A stretch of 6,188 nt of DNA from Bacteroidia bacterium (GTDB lineage: Bacteria > Bacteroidota > Bacteroidia > UKL13-3), in the NCBI GenBank assembly GCA_019454865.1, contig JACFNJ010000148.1:1-6188 (forward strand). The letters are read 5' to 3'. Shown piece by piece: positions 1 to 5,603 of the stretch. Both the position numbers and the translations under genes were made by a program. A model generated the notes under the pieces. The model was not told the DNA's origin, ran no database searches, and saw only the letters and a list, made by a program, of their open reading frames with translations. Within the stretch, counting starts at the first letter, position 1, and the number at the start of each line of letters is the position of its first letter.

Positions 1-215
1 AAACCAAGTATTAAGGAAGCCATTGTTTCAGCCTCTCCCATTACTATAATTGAGCCTATAATAACTACACCATGAATGGCATTTGCACCACTCATTAATG
101 GTGTATGTAATACTGATGGTACGTGTCCTATTAATTCTATACCAACAAAAATCATCAGTATAATTAAATAAATAAGTTGCAAGTGTTCGGTAATTAATTC
201 AAATAAACTTTCCAT
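1..215 (-). CDS. pntAB: NAD(P) transhydrogenase alpha subunit part 2, membrane subunit (partial, runs off left edge)
   Basis: This is the small membrane subunit of three-subunit proton-pumping transhydrogenase, which joins the NAD(H)-binding subunit to PntB in the inner membrane. The first 71 codons are present, starting at the ATG complementary to 213-215; the 3' end lies beyond base 1. The reading frame gives a short polar N-terminus, a hydrophobic helix at about residues 14-30 (IYLIILMIFVGIELIG), then the family hallmark HTPLMSGANAIHG at about residues 37-49, followed by a second helix (VVIIGSIIV). The HTPLMS..NAI.G motif is conserved in the C-terminal membrane part of E. coli PntA, which supports the call strongly. 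The gene starts 18 bases after the stop of the upstream alpha subunit and is almost certainly co-transcribed with it. No separate promoter is visible in the short A/T gap. pntB is expected next, outside the window. Confidence 0.93.
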   Translation of the reverse strand, partial: MESLFELITEHLQLIYLIILMIFVGIELIGHVPSVLHTPLMSGANAIHGVVIIGSIIVMGEAETMASLILG

Positions 216-233
216 ATTTTTATTATTAAAATT

Positions 234-1355
234 TTATGCTGTGGCTTGTTGTAATGAAGGATGAACTATTTTGTTTTGATGGGTAATTAATGTGCCTGTT
301 GTAATTTCTTCATCCATTTCCCATTTCATCCCATCCTTATTAGATAAATGCGTTAAGAAATTATATATATTTTTTGCATATAATTCACTTGCATTTTGAG
401 CCAATGAACTTGGTAAGTTACATTTACCTACAATGGTTACTCCATTTTTTACAACAGTTTTATCCATTTCACTTAGTGCGCAATTTCCTCCTTGCTCTAC
501 TGCCATATCAACAATAACACTACCTAATTTCATCAATCCAACTTGTTCTTCGGTAATTAATACCGGGGCTTTTTTACCTGCAACTAATGCAGTTGTAATT
601 ACCAAGTCGGCTTGTGCAATGCTTTTGTTAACAGCTTCTTTTTGCTTAGCTAAATAGTCTGCACTTACTTCTTTGGCATAACCACCCTCTACTTTTACAC
701 CTTCAGCTTTTACTTCTATAAATTTACCACCAAGCGATTCTACTTGTTCTTTTGTTTCGGGACGTACATCCGTTACTTCTACAATTGCGCCCAATCGTTT
801 AGCCGTAGCCACAGCTTGCAAACCGGCTACTCCTGCACCAAAAATTAAAACTCGTGCCGGAGTAATTGTACCGGCAGCAGTCATCATTAAAGGGAAAATT
901 TTTCCTAATGCATCAGCACCTAAAATTACCGCTTTATAACCTGCAAGATTATTTTGAGAGCTTAAAGCATCCATGCTTTGCGCACGCGATATACGAGGCA
1001 TAGCATCCATGCTAAATGCACTTATTCCGGCTTGTGCCATCTTTTTTACCAACTCGGGATTAAACAAATGATACATGTACGAAATTAAAATTGTACCTGT
1101 TTTCATTGCCGATATTTCTTCATCGGTCGGTGCATTTACTTTTATTATTATATCAGCAAGTGCAAATCCTTCCGATTTATTTATTATTTGGCAACCCGCT
1201 TGCTGATAACTTTCGTTACTAAAATTTGAATTATAACCTGCGTCTTTTTCAATCAAACAAGTATATCCTTGCTTGATAAACTGCGATGCAACAGTAGGTG
1301 TTAAAGCAACGCGATTCTCTTTTTCGCGTGATTCTTTTAGTACAAAAATCTTCAT
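234..1355 (-). CDS. pntAA: NAD(P) transhydrogenase subunit alpha part 1, NAD(H)-binding domain I
   Basis: This is the peripheral cytoplasmic dI subunit of Re/Si-specific transhydrogenase, which transfers hydride between NADH and NADP+ coupled to proton entry and so supplies NADPH. The 373-residue product has the size of a free-standing dI subunit, not the roughly 510-residue fused E. coli PntA. The N-terminus (KIFVLKESREKENRVALTP) is typical of the alanine dehydrogenase/PNT family. The segment RISRAQSMDALSSQ at 121-134 carries residues equivalent to Arg127, Gln132, Asp135 and Ser138 of the Rhodospirillum rubrum enzyme (here R121, Q126, D129, S132), the loop that contacts the NADP domain. The Rossmann loop GAGVAG is at 173-178 and TDVRPE follows at 195-200. 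C-terminal family blocks TTALVAGKKAP, GSVIVDMA and NGGNC-like EQGGNC are intact. It is the first gene of a minus-strand operon; the 75-base gap to the divergent deacetylase must hold its promoter, but I see no good -7 box there. Alanine dehydrogenase is the only close alternative, and the downstream membrane subunit argues against it. Confidence 0.96.
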   Translation of the reverse strand: MKIFVLKESREKENRVALTPTVASQFIKQGYTCLIEKDAGYNSNFSNESYQQAGCQIINKSEGFALADIIIKVNAPTDEEISAMKTGTILISYMYHLFNPELVKKMAQAGISAFSMDAMPRISRAQSMDALSSQNNLAGYKAVILGADALGKIFPLMMTAAGTITPARVLIFGAGVAGLQAVATAKRLGAIVEVTDVRPETKEQVESLGGKFIEVKAEGVKVEGGYAKEVSADYLAKQKEAVNKSIAQADLVITTALVAGKKAPVLITEEQVGLMKLGSVIVDMAVEQGGNCALSEMDKTVVKNGVTIVGKCNLPSSLAQNASELYAKNIYNFLTHLSNKDGMKWEMDEEITTGTLITHQNKIVHPSLQQATA

Positions 1356-1430
1356 ATTAACCTATTAAATTTGGAGATGGAAATAACAATTTCAAGTTGA
1401 TAAATCAAAACATTTATTTTGTAATTCAAC

Positions 1431-2333
1431 ATGATAAAAATCCTATATGACAATTGCTATGCACATCCGCTTCCGGAGGGGCATCGTTTTCCTATGCACA
1501 AATACGATTTAATTCCTAAACAACTTTTACATCATGGAGTAATAACCTTAGAGCAAATAATTGCGCCCACTCCTTGTCCGCTTGACATTGTGCTTGAAAC
1601 CCATTCAAAAAATTATATTGATTCGCTAATATCACTTCAATTGGATGCTGCTCATATTCGTAGAATTGGATTCCCGTTAAGTCCAGAATTAATATACCGT
1701 GAATTGATGTTGGTACAAGGAACCATTGAATGTTGCAATTTCGCTTTTACAGATGGTGTTTCATTAAATGTAGCCGGAGGCACACACCATGCTTTTAGCA
1801 ATAAAGGCGAAGGATTTTGTTTATTAAATGACTTTGCAGTAGCTGCTAATTACTTATTAAATAGGAAACATGCAAAGCGGATATTAATTATTGACTTGGA
1901 TGTGCACCAGGGAAATGGCACTGCACAAATTTTCAAAAACAATAAAAATGTATTTACATTTAGTATGCACGGAAAAAATAATTTTCCGTTTTTAAAGGAA
2001 AATAGCAGTGTGGATATTGAACTTGCTGATTACACTTCCGATGATGAATATTTAAATTTATTAAAACAACATTTACCAAACTGCATCAAAAAACATAACC
2101 CCGATTTTATTTTTTATTTGAGTGGAGTGGATATTTTGAAATCCGATAAATTAGGTAAATTAAATATAAGTGCTAATGCTTGCCGAATGCGCGACAGATT
2201 TGTATTTGAACAATGCAAAAACTATAACATACCAACAACAGTGGCAATGGGTGGTGGATACTCGCCCAATATTGCTGATATTGTAAATGCCCATTGTGCA
2301 ACATTTGAAGAAGCAATTGGTATTTTTAGTTAG
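1431..2333 (+). CDS. histone deacetylase-superfamily zinc deacetylase (class IV/AcuC-like)
   Basis: This is a predicted cytoplasmic zinc-dependent deacylase of the arginase/deacetylase fold. Bacterial members remove acetyl groups from protein lysines, acetylated polyamines or small metabolites; the substrate here cannot be told from sequence. The 300 residues contain the whole active site: GGTHHA with H119-H120, GEGFCLLND at 126-134, DLDVHQGNG at 155-163 giving zinc ligands D157 and H159 with D155 as relay, a third zinc ligand D239 in GVDILKSDKLG, and the GGGY motif with catalytic Y277. The N-terminal HPLPEGHRFPMHKY at about 12-25 is typical of bacterial class IV-like members. There is no signal peptide. 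The start at 1431 fits the family N-terminus, and the next Met (residue 22) would remove conserved sequence. It is divergent from the transhydrogenase genes and appears monocistronic. A gene for a small lysine-rich protein lies 225 bases downstream on the same strand; a functional link is only a hypothesis. I see no missing catalytic residue, so it is probably active. Confidence 0.93.
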   Translation: MIKILYDNCYAHPLPEGHRFPMHKYDLIPKQLLHHGVITLEQIIAPTPCPLDIVLETHSKNYIDSLISLQLDAAHIRRIGFPLSPELIYRELMLVQGTIECCNFAFTDGVSLNVAGGTHHAFSNKGEGFCLLNDFAVAANYLLNRKHAKRILIIDLDVHQGNGTAQIFKNNKNVFTFSMHGKNNFPFLKENSSVDIELADYTSDDEYLNLLKQHLPNCIKKHNPDFIFYLSGVDILKSDKLGKLNISANACRMRDRFVFEQCKNYNIPTTVAMGGGYSPNIADIVNAHCATFEEAIGIFS

Positions 2334-2443
2334 CATAATTAAAGCAACCCGGGCAAGGTATTGCTTAAAACAAACAAAAGAGAAAAAATACAAAAAGTAA
2401 TTATCAAAACCAATTGTTAAAATTATTTTTTAATTGACTATTG

Positions 2444-2487
2444 CTTTTTATGTTTTGGTTTTATTATTTCACAGCCAAAACAAAAAG
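2444..2487. repeat. imperfect inverted repeat (hairpin) between the deacetylase and small-protein genes
   Basis: GTTTTGG (2452-2458) is complementary to CCAAAAC (2475-2481). After a two-base bulge, CTTTTT (2444-2449) pairs with AAAAAG (2482-2487). This gives 13 pairs around a 16-base loop. No T-run follows on either side, so it is not a textbook intrinsic terminator. It could end deacetylase transcription, or act as a regulatory site about 15 bases upstream of the -33 element of the next gene. Because the region is very A/T-rich, chance is a real alternative. Confidence 0.4.
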
Positions 2488-2503
2488 AAAGTATTTTATA
2501 CTA

Positions 2504-2533
2504 TTTGACAATATTATAAAACAGCTAAATTTG
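2504..2533 (+). promoter_or_regulatory. Bacteroidota-type promoter for the small charged protein
   Basis: TTTG at 2504-2507 and TAAATTTG at 2526-2533 match the Bacteroidota -33 (TTTG) and -7 (TAnnTTTG) elements exactly, with an 18-base spacer that is within the usual range. Transcription would begin at about 2538-2541, leaving a leader of about 20 bases before the ATG at 2559. The leader contains AAGG at 2549-2552, a weak Shine-Dalgarno-like stretch. This is the best-formed promoter in the window. Confidence 0.7.
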
Positions 2534-2558
2534 TTAAACGAAAACTATAAGGCAAATC

Positions 2559-2768
2559 ATGACTAAGTCGAAAAAAAACACACCGGCAAAAAAAACACCA
2601 GCTAAAAGTGTTAAATCATCTAAGGCTGCTCCAAAAAAAATCGCTCCAAAGAAATCCTTTAATGATGACGATGATGATGATATGGATTTGGAAATGGACG
2701 AAATGGATATGGACTACGGAAAAGACTTTAATTTTGATGATGACGATGATGACGATGATGATTTTTAA
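2559..2768 (+). CDS. small charge-segregated protein: lysine-rich head, poly-aspartate tail
   Basis: I do not recognise a named family. The 69 residues split sharply. Residues 1-32 hold 12 lysines with Ala, Pro and Ser in PAKK/APKK-like units (such as TPAKKTPAK, APKKIAPKK), resembling histone H1-like tails. Residues 36-68 hold 22 Asp/Glu, including six Asp at 36-41 and nine Asp at 60-68, ending in a lone C-terminal Phe. Net charge is about -9. There is no signal peptide, membrane segment or cysteine, and the protein is predicted to be disordered and cytoplasmic. The head suggests nucleic-acid binding, and the acidic tail could mask it or recruit partners, as in HMGB-type tails; the ...DDDDF end recalls the acidic tip of SSB (DDDIPF) but lacks the Ile-Pro. 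All of this is inference. The excellent promoter at 2504-2533 and a plausible start support a real gene. It is monocistronic and ends 7 bases before a convergent lipoprotein gene. The Asp codons form GAT/GAC triplet tracts that may vary in length by slippage. Confidence 0.8.
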   Translation: MTKSKKNTPAKKTPAKSVKSSKAAPKKIAPKKSFNDDDDDDMDLEMDEMDMDYGKDFNFDDDDDDDDDF

Positions 2769-2783
2769 TCATCGTTTATCGTC
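2751..2783. terminator. candidate bidirectional terminator hairpin at a convergent gene junction
   Basis: GATGATT (2757-2763) pairs with AATCATC (2767-2773) around a three-base TTT loop. After a four-base bulge on the 3' side, GACGAT (2751-2756) pairs with ATCGTC (2778-2783), giving 13 pairs. The hairpin covers the last Asp codons and stop of the small protein gene and the last codons and stop of the opposing lipoprotein gene, the place where convergent transcripts need ending. No T-run follows on either strand, so intrinsic termination is uncertain. Part of the symmetry comes from Asp codons facing the end of the lipoprotein gene. Confidence 0.45.
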
Positions 2784-3318
2784 TAATTACTATCTCTGTA
2801 CTTTCCGTTGTATTGCTTAAATGCAACTTTCGGTCTATTAACTGAATCTTTACTTTTACCGTATCGCCATCTTGCAAAAAAACCGCTGGTTCAAATTGCA
2901 CATTAATTACCCCACGTATCGCTTTATATTTTCCTTCGGGTGTTAATGGCATTACACGCAAGTTCTCGCGTATTGTATCTCCGGTCATGTCATTTATTAC
3001 ATTTTTAAACACTCCTCCCTCTTTACGCATATATTCCATATAAAAATTATAGTAATACAAATTAATATTAGTATGCGTTGGACCAATAACACTATTAAAC
3101 GGAGGAAATGTATCTTGTTCGGCAAGCCCTATATCGCCATCACCATCCGTAAATTTAACCGATAAGTCTATTTGCGGTGATCCATTTGAATCACTGTATT
3201 GTGTGATTTTTTCAAACGTAATAAATGGAATTATAGGATATATTTCGCCACCTTTGCATCCGGCTAATACAAAAATTGTAAATAAGACAACTATGTGTTT
3301 TAACGCATCTGATTTCAT
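2776..3318 (-). CDS. hypothetical lipoprotein with DGDGDIG motif
   Basis: This is an uncharacterised, predicted membrane-anchored lipoprotein of 180 residues. The N-terminus has two lysines (K2, K7), a hydrophobic core (IVVLFTIFVLAG) and the lipobox LAGC with C21 as lipidation site, so the mature protein is about 160 residues. After the Cys come KGGE, with no strongly acidic export tag. Residues 56-64 read FTDGDGDIG, an Asp/Gly loop resembling calcium-binding loops and, from memory, seen in many unstudied Bacteroidota lipoproteins. Later parts look like alternating beta strands (IRGVINVQF, DTVKVKIQLIDR), suggesting a beta-rich fold. The start at 3318 is the only Met before the lipobox. An exact -7 box lies 17 bases upstream, inside the divergent neighbour. 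Its 5' end overlaps that neighbour by 26 bases, and its 3' end is 7 bases from the convergent small protein gene. I assign no function. Confidence 0.85.
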   Translation of the reverse strand: MKSDALKHIVVLFTIFVLAGCKGGEIYPIIPFITFEKITQYSDSNGSPQIDLSVKFTDGDGDIGLAEQDTFPPFNSVIGPTHTNINLYYYNFYMEYMRKEGGVFKNVINDMTGDTIRENLRVMPLTPEGKYKAIRGVINVQFEPAVFLQDGDTVKVKIQLIDRKLHLSNTTESTEIVIRR

Positions 3319-4285
3319 ACTTCAATCTATTCAATCAAAAGTAATACAATTTGATGAATTAGCTATTAAATTATACAACTACCAAGTAAAAAACAATCCA
3401 ACATTTGCTAAATATTTAGAGCTAATTAATGCGCCAAAGGTAATTACTTCAATCCATGAAATAAACTTTTTACCTATTTCCTTTTTTAAATCACACCAAG
3501 TAATAACAGGTAATTTTATACCAACTAAAATTTTTACAAGCAGTAGCACTACCAGTACTATTCCTTCTAAACATTACGTTTCAAATATTGAAATTTATGA
3601 AAAAAGCTATCTCACTGCTTTTGGTATAAATTATGGCTCACCCACTAATTATACTTTTTTGTATTTATTGCCTAACTATCTTGAACGCAAAGGAAGCAGT
3701 CTTATTGAAATGGCAGAAGGATTACATCGTAAAAGCAAGAAAAATCATAACCCGTACTACCTATACGATTTTGAAAAATTAGCAAATGATATTGACTTAT
3801 TCAAGAAGAAAAATCAAAAAATTTTCCTTCTTGGAGTTACATACGCATTACTTGATTTTGCTGAAAAACATTCATCCAACATGCATGGTCATATTGTAAT
3901 GGAAACAGGTGGAATGAAAGGGCGAAAAGAAGAGCTAACACGAGTACAAATTCACAGTGAATTAAAGAAACAATTTAACCTACAACATATCCATGCTGAA
4001 TATGGCATGACAGAGTTGTTATCGCAGGCATACAGCAAAAACGAGGGGTTATATAACACCCCTCCTTGGATGAAAATATATATAACTGACCCAAATGATC
4101 CTTTTACCATATTACCAATTGGCAAAACCGGCATTGTTAATATAATTGACTTAGCCAATATTGAGAGTTGTGCTTTTATTCAAACACAAGACCTGGGTAA
4201 AATTAATCCGGACAACACATTTGAAATAATTGGCAGAGTAGATTTTAGTGAGATTAGAGGATGTAACCTATTGTATGTAGGGTAA
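3293..4285 (+). CDS. LuxE-like acyl-protein synthetase / acyl-adenylating enzyme
   Basis: This belongs to the LuxE family of the acyl-adenylate-forming superfamily, which activates a carboxylic acid with ATP and passes the acyl group on via a thioester. In luminous bacteria LuxE works with LuxC and LuxD; Bacteroidota homologues stand outside lux operons and their substrate is unknown. With the start at 3293 (MCFNASDFIL) the product is 330 residues. Family blocks are LPISFFKSH (60-68), the nucleotide loop region TSSSTTSTIPSKH (82-94), LLPNYLERKGSSL (125-137), METGGMKGR (203-211), EYGMTELLSQAYS (236-248), TQDLGK (298-303) and RGCNLL near the C-terminus. The nucleotide loop is normally SSGTTG; here both glycines are serine, which may alter ATP binding. 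The frame is open back to an ATG at 3203, but those 30 extra codons are antisense to the lipoprotein signal region and do not look like family sequence. A one-mismatch -7 box (CACCTTTG, 3249-3256) lies 36 bases upstream of the chosen start. The gene stands alone, with no partner reductase or acyltransferase. Confidence 0.87.
   Translation: MCFNASDFILQSIQSKVIQFDELAIKLYNYQVKNNPTFAKYLELINAPKVITSIHEINFLPISFFKSHQVITGNFIPTKIFTSSSTTSTIPSKHYVSNIEIYEKSYLTAFGINYGSPTNYTFLYLLPNYLERKGSSLIEMAEGLHRKSKKNHNPYYLYDFEKLANDIDLFKKKNQKIFLLGVTYALLDFAEKHSSNMHGHIVMETGGMKGRKEELTRVQIHSELKKQFNLQHIHAEYGMTELLSQAYSKNEGLYNTPPWMKIYITDPNDPFTILPIGKTGIVNIIDLANIESCAFIQTQDLGKINPDNTFEIIGRVDFSEIRGCNLLYVG
3336..3343 (-). promoter_or_regulatory. 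candidate -7 box for the lipoprotein gene
   Basis: Read on the minus strand, this is TACTTTTG, an exact match to the Bacteroidota -7 consensus TAnnTTTG. It ends 17 bases before the lipoprotein start at 3318, giving a leader of about 10 bases. I see no TTG at the expected -33 distance, so it is half a promoter. It lies inside the first codons of the divergent LuxE-like gene. Confidence 0.4.
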
Positions 4286-4331
4286 TACGTTAGTTTTACA
4301 TAATTTTAGCAAACCAAACACACGCTTAAAC

Positions 4332-4380
4332 AACCAAATTTTAGTCATATAAACTAATTATGAAATAAAGAAAATTGGTT
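4332..4380. repeat. imperfect inverted repeat directly upstream of the leucine dehydrogenase -7 box
   Basis: AACCAA (4332-4337) with TTTT (4339-4342) is complementary to AAAA (4371-4374) with TTGGTT (4375-4380), with a one-base bulge and a 28-base spacer. The right arm touches the -7 box at 4381, and the pair brackets the -33 region, so it could be an operator for a regulator or simply A/T-rich chance. The core AACCAA/TTGGTT arms are exact. Confidence 0.3.
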
Positions 4381-4388
4381 TAATTTTG
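4381..4388 (+). promoter_or_regulatory. candidate -7 promoter box for the leucine dehydrogenase gene
   Basis: TAATTTTG matches the Bacteroidota -7 consensus TAnnTTTG exactly and lies 37 bases before the ATG at 4426. A clear TTG at -33 is absent. The predicted leader of about 30 bases is A-rich (AAACAAACAAAAATAT just before the start) with no Shine-Dalgarno sequence, as is common for translated genes in this phylum. Confidence 0.5.
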
Positions 4389-4425
4389 CGGCTCAGATAA
4401 TAATCATATAAACAAACAAAAATAT

Positions 4426-5523
4426 ATGTCAACAACACAAGCAGCCAGCAACAGCAATTTTGATATCTTTTCGCAACTTGAAGCACATAACCACGAGCAA
4501 GTGGTTTTTTGTCAAGATAAAGATACCGGGCTTAAAGCAATAATAGCTATTCACAACACGGTACTTGGTCCAGGATTAGGCGGTACAAGGGTATGGCACT
4601 ACAACAACGATTACGAAGCTTTTAATGATGTAATGCGCTTATCACGCGGGATGACTTATAAAGCAGCAATCAGCGGATTGAATTTAGGTGGTGCAAAAGC
4701 TGTGATTATTGGTGATGCAAAAACCATAAAAACAGAAGCTTTAATGCGAAAATTTGGGCGTTTTGTTGAAAACTTAAACGGAAAATATATTACTGCTGAA
4801 GATGTTAATACAACAACTCGCGACATGGAATATGTTCACATGGAAACCAGCCATGTTGTAGGTTTACCGGAAAGTATGGGTGGCGGAGGAGATCCTAGTC
4901 CGGTAACAGCTTATGGTGTATATATGGGAATGAAAGCTGCAGCTAAACATGCGTTTGGTAACGAAAGCCTACAAGGCAAAAAGGTAGCAGTACAAGGTCT
5001 TGGTAAAGTAGGCGGGCATTTAGTAGAACACTTGCATAAAGAAGGTGCTCAACTTTTTGTTACCGACTTAAATCAAGATGCAATGAAAAAGTACAACAAA
5101 GAGTTTGGAGCTACCGTTGTTAGCGGTGATGAAATTTTCGGGTTGGATGTAGATATTTTTGCTCCATGCGCATTGGGTGCTGTTTTAAATACTGAAAATA
5201 TAAACAAACTAAAAGCAAAAGTAATTGCAGGTGCTGCAAATAATCAATTAGCAGATGAAGAAGTGCATGGAAAAATGTTAATTGAAAAAGGCATCGCATA
5301 TGCTCCTGATTTTTTAATTAATGCCGGAGGTTTAATTAACGTATATCAAGAATACATAGGATATAACAAAGAAACAGCAATGCGTAATACTGAACATATT
5401 TACGATGTAACGTTAGAAATTTTCAAACAAGCATCTGCTAAAAATATCCATACACAAAAAGCTGCTATTGAAATGGCAGAGAAAAGAATTAACGATATTT
5501 TAAAAGTTCGCTCTACATACTAA
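4426..5523 (+). CDS. leucine dehydrogenase-family (Glu/Leu/Phe/Val dehydrogenase)
   Basis: This is a cytoplasmic NAD-dependent amino acid dehydrogenase that reversibly deaminates a branched-chain amino acid to its 2-oxoacid and ammonia, feeding branched-chain catabolism or branched fatty acid precursors. The 365 residues are the usual length for leucine dehydrogenase. Markers in order are GPGLGGTR (48-55), LSRGMTYK with K79 and LNLGGAK with K91 (equivalent to substrate-binding Lys68 and catalytic Lys80 of the Lysinibacillus sphaericus enzyme), TAEDVNTT (123-130), SPVTAYGV (158-165), the Rossmann loop GLGKVGG (191-197), FAPCALG (245-251), AGAANNQL (268-275) and PDFLINAGGLINV (294-306). K79-to-K91 spacing matches the known enzyme exactly. 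A short Ser/Asn-rich leader of about 13 residues precedes the conserved start. Phenylalanine or valine as preferred substrate cannot be excluded; glutamate is unlikely for this short subfamily. It has its own -7 box upstream and a strong terminator downstream, so it is probably transcribed alone. Confidence 0.93.
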   Translation: MSTTQAASNSNFDIFSQLEAHNHEQVVFCQDKDTGLKAIIAIHNTVLGPGLGGTRVWHYNNDYEAFNDVMRLSRGMTYKAAISGLNLGGAKAVIIGDAKTIKTEALMRKFGRFVENLNGKYITAEDVNTTTRDMEYVHMETSHVVGLPESMGGGGDPSPVTAYGVYMGMKAAAKHAFGNESLQGKKVAVQGLGKVGGHLVEHLHKEGAQLFVTDLNQDAMKKYNKEFGATVVSGDEIFGLDVDIFAPCALGAVLNTENINKLKAKVIAGAANNQLADEEVHGKMLIEKGIAYAPDFLINAGGLINVYQEYIGYNKETAMRNTEHIYDVTLEIFKQASAKNIHTQKAAIEMAEKRINDILKVRSTY

Positions 5524-5532
5524 TAAATATAT

Positions 5533-5576
5533 AAACAAAGTGTGTTGGAAACCAATCGGCACACTTTGTTTTTTTT
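5533..5576 (+). terminator. intrinsic (Rho-independent) terminator after leucine dehydrogenase gene
   Basis: AAACAAAGTGTG (5533-5544) pairs perfectly with CACACTTTGTTT (5560-5571), 12 pairs, followed by T continuing to 5576. The 15-base loop holds a nested stem, TTGG (5545-5548) with CCAA (5552-5555) around AAA. The hairpin starts 9 bases after the stop codon. It separates this gene from nusB, which then needs its own promoter. Confidence 0.9.
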
Positions 5577-5603
5577 AACCTATCAATTACAAAAGTTCTT
5601 TGC

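Noticed and set aside
433..657. 74-codon open frame on the plus strand
   Set aside because: It is antisense to well-conserved transhydrogenase alpha codons and resembles no known protein.
1414..1421. TTATTTTG as a -7 box for the deacetylase
   Set aside because: It has one mismatch and ends only 9 bases before the ATG, which would leave almost no leader, and no well-placed -33 element is visible.
2342..2366. AAGCAA/TTGCTT stem just after the deacetylase stop
   Set aside because: Only six pairs, a 13-base loop and no T-run; too weak to call a terminator.
2160..2393. 77-codon open frame on the minus strand
   Set aside because: It is antisense to the conserved C-terminal part of the deacetylase (including GGGY); cysteine/phenylalanine-rich product typical of a shadow frame.
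2608..2820. 70-codon frame overlapping the small charged protein
   Set aside because: Its Met/Ile-rich product is the GAT repeat read in another frame; the 2559 frame has the promoter and the coherent composition.
3203..3292. N-terminal extension of the LuxE-like frame to an earlier ATG
   Set aside because: The 30 codons are the complement of the lipoprotein signal-peptide region, do not resemble LuxE N-termini, and the ATG at 3293 fits the family better.
3952..4158. 68-codon open frame on the minus strand
   Set aside because: Antisense to conserved LuxE-family blocks EYGMTEL and GKTG.
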